The notes beneath the pieces are model-generated. The model saw nothing but the letters and a program-made list of their open reading frames with translations, was not told the DNA's origin and searched no databases. A DNA stretch of 64,000 bases from Siphonodentalium dalli (lineage: Eukaryota > Mollusca > Scaphopoda > Gadilida > Siphonodentaliidae): assembly GCA_032622095.1 (NCBI GenBank), contig CP136064.1:144103954-144167953 (forward strand). The letters are read 5' to 3'. The position numbers and the translations under genes were made by a program. Shown piece by piece: positions 59,255 to 64,000 of this stretch; the stretch's first letter is position 1; every line of letters begins with the position of its first letter.

Positions 59255-61308
59255 GAACGAGAGGCCGATCACGATCGGCATATGTTTAACCCATACCTTG
59301 GCGATAGTGACTAGCCATAACTGATAATTTGTCAAAGATATGATCACAGGAATTAATCCATATATCAGTACCCAACTTGAAATCAAAAGCTCAAATAATT
59401 TGTCTTAAGAAAGGGTTAAAGTATTTGGGTTGGGGAGGAGTAGTTTTAAATCTCATAACTCTGTCCCTATTCACACAAGGGCCTCTCACTGTGAGATCCA
59501 ATGGTTTAGTGATTTCGGAGGACATGTTTAGGAGTTTAAGTTAACTCATTGGAAGCAATAGTGATAAATCCCTATCTTTGCCACTTTTGACATGCCAGAT
59601 ATTCAAAATTTATTATTCACTTCTAAAGAGAAATTATAATTGTTGACAAGCCAGACTGCTTAGAACGACATATATGTTGGGGATTCCATCTCGTATTTAA
59701 ATGGTACTTTAATTACCCCCCCCCCCTTCCCCCCAGTTATTTGTTTATCAAACATGGACAGATATAAGATCAGATCTGACCTGTGTATTAAATAAGATTA
59801 AGTGTTTCATAACATGGGTGTATGGTTTTCAAAAATATATGTAGTTTATACAATTGAAAAGTATTATCTATATAATGTTATACAGACATAATATGATGGG
59901 GATGCTGGCCCCTATGACCACTAAATCGTTCATATAAAAGAAAGTAAGTTAACCCTCATTTGAATGGTTTCACACATTACAATGTTTTACAAGTAGCTTG
60001 GGCACTAAAAGCCACAACCTTCAATGTTAATCTTCCAAGTGCTCTGTGGCCCCTAAAATTCAATCAACCATGAAAATGTGAACAAATGGGAAAATAAAGT
60101 TCCTGGAAATACTAACAACTACCATATTGATTTTCAAAACAAGTCATCACTTACAATAGTCATGTATATTTATCTGCCTGTTTCCCCATTGCATAGATAA
60201 ATCATATTGGCTATCAGCTGTTGTTTTAATTTTGAAAGCACGTGTCTGAAGGGTTAATATATTTTTCAAAAATCAATTAATCAGTCAATACCAAAATTGA
60301 TAGAAGTGAATAGTGTGCAAAGATACCCAATATATATTAATAGATATGAGGAAGAGTCCATGTACATTATAGCATGTGTCTATGGAAACCTTGGAAAGGG
60401 TTAATTATTTTTGAAACAAATTAATGGAATTTACAAGATACTTATATAGGTGAGGGGGCCCTTATCTCACCCTGTAATGAAATTTCAAGAATAGGAAAAA
60501 CACCAGTCTTGTGCTGCCATTAATCAATTTGACAGTTAGAATAAACAAACAGCCAGCCACCAGTGTTGTTTATCTTGCTTGACCCACCAGAGCTCTGTAA
60601 TCATATGTCATCACTCATTTCATAACAGATTTCACTTGGAATGACAACATCTATAAAAATCCTCTCATATACTCTGGATGTTGGATGATCACATGGTAAT
60701 TTATTGATATCATTATATTACATGAAACTATTGCAATAAAATCTTCATATTTTCAAAACAGGATATCACACCTAATTAATCGTATAAAACTAAAATAAAT
60801 GAAAGTGTCAATTTTTTTTTATTATTTAAATTGTTTTTTTTATTGTTATTAAAGTTCAAAAACAATTTAATATCTGTATATGCTAAATTTAGCAAGGAGC
60901 TAAATCTAAAAAAAATTGAATTTAAAAAAATAAATTATTTTCTCGAAAAAGGGTCATAACTCCTTTAAAATTAATCGGGTCAAACCCATATTCGGACTCG
61001 ATCTGTATTTTGGGCTGTGAAACTCACATACAAAATTTGTGTTTGAGTTATGGCAGAATGCGTGAATTATAAGTTGAAAAAGGGCCATAACTCTGTAACA
61101 AAAACTTCGAAAATTCGAACTCGATCTGTATTTTGGGCTGATAAACCCATATACAAAATTTGGTTTCGATCGGATAGAAAATGTTTGAGTTATCGCATTA
61201 CTCGTAAAGTGTCTACGGACAGACAGACAGACAGACAGACGGACGAACGACGAGTGGTCAATCCGGGCAACGACACTATGTTTACCATACTATGGTATGG
61301 GTAAACAT
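59255..61308 (+). repeat. Dispersed ~2-kb repeat, copy 3 (longest)
   Basis: It starts ACGAGAGGCCGATCACGATCGGC near 59264, shares TCTCACTGTGAGATCCAATGG with copy 1 and has about 1 kb (59520-60520) missing from copy 1. It ends in two ~150-bp monomers, a GACAGACAGACGGACG run and ACCATACTATGGTATGGGTAAACAT. A poly-C run lies at 59719-59728. The 84-codon frame at 61050 is within the monomers and is not a gene. Confidence 0.7.
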
Positions 61309-61535
61309 AATAAAAACCTCCTTACACTGTCAAATGCAGTGGAATGTCTAAAAACAACTGTTGTATACTTTGAAGTGAGAAAATTGCTTCAAACCAGACC
61401 GTTAACATGCACTCCACCGGAACGAGTTTGCAGCAAATGAGACACTCGTTCTCATTGGTCGATATTTAAAATACATAATGTTTTTTTTTAACCGTGTTTT
61501 TGTAAACAAAGCCACGTGGATCGTCAGTTGAGAAG

Positions 61536-61763
61536 ATGGACGCGGCCAACGAGGTTGTTGTTTGTGGTCACAACGTCGTTGTCACATGGCAGGCAGGGAC
61601 TGGGAAATCACACCTAGTTTCTCAAATAGTAAAGATTACAAAGAAAAATGTTAGCTTTTTTGGATCAACAGCTTTATGCAGCACATTACTGGCCAATTTT
61701 TTTTGGATTGCTCGACGGCCGCTTTTCAACCGAAGAGCTTTCCTCCAGACTACAATCAGTTGA
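61536..61763 (+). pseudogene. PIF1-helicase-like fragment with Walker A motif
   Basis: A frame starting at the ATG in GAGAAGATGG (a fair initiation context) contains GHNVVVTWQAGTGKSHLVSQIVK. QAGTGKS is a Walker A ATP-binding motif, and the GHNV..T-QAGTGKS surroundings are those of PIF1-type DNA helicases, which usually have TGQAGTGKS rather than TWQ. A GSTAL stretch follows, where PIF1 proteins have a conserved STG block. Similarity then fades, and no further helicase motif (Walker B, QxxR) is seen downstream. It may be the first exon of a host PIF1-like gene, a captured exon, or a Helitron helicase relic. The upstream 150 bp is non-coding and no splice site is proven. Confidence 0.5.
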
Positions 61764-61949
61764 CTTCAGAGCATCAACAAACAGTTGGGAATTTCCTAGT
61801 GTTGATAAATTTCTATAAATATCGACCAATCAGAAAGAGTGTAATTTTTCCCCCCGAGTAATGGCGATTGAGGCCATGTTTATGGTTTGGTTAGAAAGAT
61901 TTCTACCACTTGAAAGTATAAAACAGGTTTATATCAGCATTCTGCAGCA

Positions 61950-62183
61950 TTGTACAAGGTGAGGAGGGTTTGTATCACTTTTGGATGTAGCGATATAAGC
62001 GACAATACCATTTACCCGACCGTAATCGGTGCAGTGAGTCAGAAAATCAACGTCGACGACGTACTGTGCTCATTCCGTACCGAATTAGTGACCGCCCCTG
62101 TGGTAGTATATGAGGTATATATTTCAATATGTTTTTGCTACAAGTTCCCCGTGAGTCAACTCAGGAGAAAATATTACAGTTGA
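61950..62183 (+). other. Unrecognised 77-codon frame
   Basis: The frame 61950-62183 has a more GC-rich core (61990-62110) than its surroundings, followed by a GAG/GTATAT sequence that could act as a splice donor near 62113. No family is recognised. It lies about 190 bp after the helicase-like fragment and in the same direction, so it could belong to the same broken gene. The support is weak. Confidence 0.2.
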
Positions 62184-62968
62184 CAGTGATAACAACAGAC
62201 AATGTTCCTGTTGTTTGAACCGTACTAATAATTTATATATGGAACTCAAACTATGTACCGGTATGTATGTACCTTTGCATAAGGACTGATAGAGCAATCG
62301 GAAATATAAACAGCTGAATAATATACCATTTATTGTATTTGGACTTAAACATTTTTAATTAAAATTAAAACTAAATGGCAGTGTGACCTCCCCTGTGTGG
62401 TTTGCTCGCTTTAACATACATGTAAATGGAGTATTACACATACATATGAATACATATACATACATGTAAATATAAGTAGATGTACATATATAATCCATCC
62501 ACATCATATACCCCCTACCACACTATGCATACATCATATATATAGTGTGGGGAAAAGCCCTTGACATAGATGGACACTGACTGCTATTTATATACATTTA
62601 ACAGGAATCTGTGACAGAGATAAACTCATTTACCAGTATATACATTTATCAGAGAGGGCTACCAATGGGTATAGGTGTGAATCTATATTAATTTATAAAC
62701 TGATATCATTAACTGGTGCATGATGAAGATTTTTGAGTTGGAATCGCACGAATCATATATGAATAGGATGAATACACTGTGATTTATAGTTATTTGAGCA
62801 TAGTTGTTACCAAGTAAATGCATGACTGACATTTACTATCCATGCATAAAGATATGGTTAATTAAGTTTGTTTGTAGTGTTGATTAAATACGAAATGCAG
62901 TAATTTTTCATGTTAAATTATTCGTGATAAGTTTCAAATGTAATTGTTGCAATAATATATGATAAATA
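62184..62968. other. AT-rich non-coding stretch
   Basis: It contains TACATA-type imperfect microsatellite (62420-62500) and no gene. Confidence 0.7.
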
Positions 62969-63656
62969 CTAGCCGATGAGCCCGACGTTGTCCGGGCTAT
63001 TCAAAAACCAAATTTCAAGTCGATAGGTCTACCCAGCCCGACGTTGTCCGGGCTATACAAAAACCAAATTTCAAGTCGATAGCTCTACCCGTTTCCGAGA
63101 TCGGATCTGCGCATGCGCGAAGCTGGCGTCGAACGGGCTCGGCGACCCGATAAAATTCGTATCCGGGGCAAGATACATTCACATACCAAATTTCAAGTCG
63201 ATAGCTCCACCCGTTTCCGAGATCTCGTCTGTGCATGCACGAAGCTGGCGTCGCACGGGCTCGACGACCCGATAAAATTCGTATCCGGGGCAAGATGCAT
63301 TCACATACCAAATTTCAAGTCGATATATAGCTCCACCCGTTTCCGATATCTCGTCTGCGCATGCGCGAAGCTGGCGTCGCACGGGCTCGGCGACCAGATA
63401 AAATTCGTATCCGGGGCAAGATACATTCACATAGCAAATTTCAAGTCGATAGCTCCACCCGTTTCCGAGATCTCGTCTGCGCATGCGCGAAGCGGGCGCC
63501 GCACGGGCTCGCCAATACGACAACGTCGACCGCCTGGTCAAACTACACACACGTACCAAGTTTCGTCCCGATCGGTCGAGAATCGTAGATTTGTATAAAT
63601 GACATACATACAGACAGACAGACAAACAAACAGAGCTCTTCAAAATATATATGAGA
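62969..63656 (-). mobile_element. Helitron-like element R1, minus strand
   Basis: On the minus strand it begins TCTCATATATATTTTGAAGAG (63656), has a GTCTGT microsatellite and at least four ~122-bp monomers like those of element 1a. It ends with the GCCCGGACAACGTCGGGC hairpin, seven bases and CTAG at 62969-62972, with T following. A second copy of the hairpin end (63037-63054) lies inside, showing a partial duplication of the terminus. Confidence 0.72.
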
Positions 63657-64000
63657 CTTGCCGATGAGCCCGACGTTGTCCGGGCTATTCAAAAACCAAA
63701 TTTCAAGTCGATAGCTCCACGCCTGGTCAAACTACACACATCTTGAACCAGTGGCGTTGGTATCTGATGCAAAAGACGAAATTGTGACCCGATAAAAATC
63801 TCCACCCGTTTCCGAGATCTCGTGTGCGCATGCGCTGCACGGGCGTCGCACGGGTTCGCCAATACGACAAAGACGACCGCCTGGTCAAACTACACACATA
63901 TTGAACCAGTGGCGTTGGTATCTGATGCAAAAGACGAAATTGTGAGTGTTTATAACCGGGATTTCTGAAAAGCATTATGCCTATATCCACACTAACTACC
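63657..64000 (-). mobile_element. Helitron-like element R2, minus strand, runs off the window
   Basis: Its 3' hairpin (GCCCGGACAACGTCGGGC) and spacer are intact, but the last four bases read CAAG instead of CTAG (63657-63660). R1 starts directly at the next base. Inside, a ~50-bp segment (GAACCAGTGGCGTTGGTATCTG...) occurs at about 63745 and 63903. The 5' end is beyond the window. Confidence 0.65.

Noticed and set aside
63015-63643. Frames of up to 161 codons on both strands at the right end
   Set aside because: The same monomer translations as at the left end, in inverted Helitron-like elements.

Overview
This is a eukaryotic, AT-rich, intron-bearing-type genome segment made almost entirely of transposable elements and repeats in several nested layers. 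The abundance of the ACATGTAT word, the GACGGACGGAC-tailed dispersed repeats, CpG-rich Helitron-like repeats and a Ty3/Gypsy element of the type common in molluscs suggest a lophotrochozoan, most likely a mollusc. That assignment is inference. No complete functional host gene is visible. The two best non-mobile candidates are a broken three-finger C2H2 zinc-finger gene (32066-32406, minus) and a short PIF1-helicase-like exon with a Walker A motif (61536-61763, plus).

Layout. 1-1200: AT-rich sequence with a tandem duplication. 1197-2493: a composite dispersed repeat of hairpin cassettes followed by ~157-bp monomers. 2494-3887: a decayed LINE reverse transcriptase. 4622-7203: Helitron-like non-autonomous elements head to tail, each built of ~122-130 bp monomers and ending in a hairpin plus CTAG. 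7257-23127: a Ty3/Gypsy LTR retrotransposon with a very long LTR (about 3.6 kb on the 5' side), broken gag and pol, and an intact extra ORF after integrase. A near-intact LINE (15394-19063, minus) splits its pol gene, and its 3' LTR is cut short. 23128-27613: a 4.5-kb element with ~1.1-1.6 kb inverted arms around a 42-bp minisatellite. 27979-28543: another Helitron-like end. 28585-30283: LINE remnant (minus). 31043-33279: an element bounded by ~105-bp inverted repeats that contains the zinc-finger pseudogene.

33300-37660: two direct copies of the composite repeat, one carrying a tRNA-derived SINE with a clear target duplication. 37640-40357: a LINE fragment split by dispersed repeats. 40970-49276: a 7.5-kb element with long terminal inverted repeats and a 6-bp target duplication, inserted in a dispersed repeat. 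49720-50526: LINE tail, microsatellites and a repeat copy. 50527-57420: a LINE (minus) split by a 3.2-kb element with ~460-bp inverted repeats, CAC termini and a 5-bp target duplication. 57421-61535: mostly unassigned sequence plus a third copy of a ~2-kb dispersed repeat. 61536-62183: helicase-like exon and an unassigned ORF. 62969-64000: Helitron-like elements in the opposite orientation to those at the left end.

The genes do not form a pathway. The biology here is transposon layering: three interruptions can be ordered because the broken reading frames or repeats rejoin across the inserted element. All family names rest on motifs read from the sequence, not on database searches.
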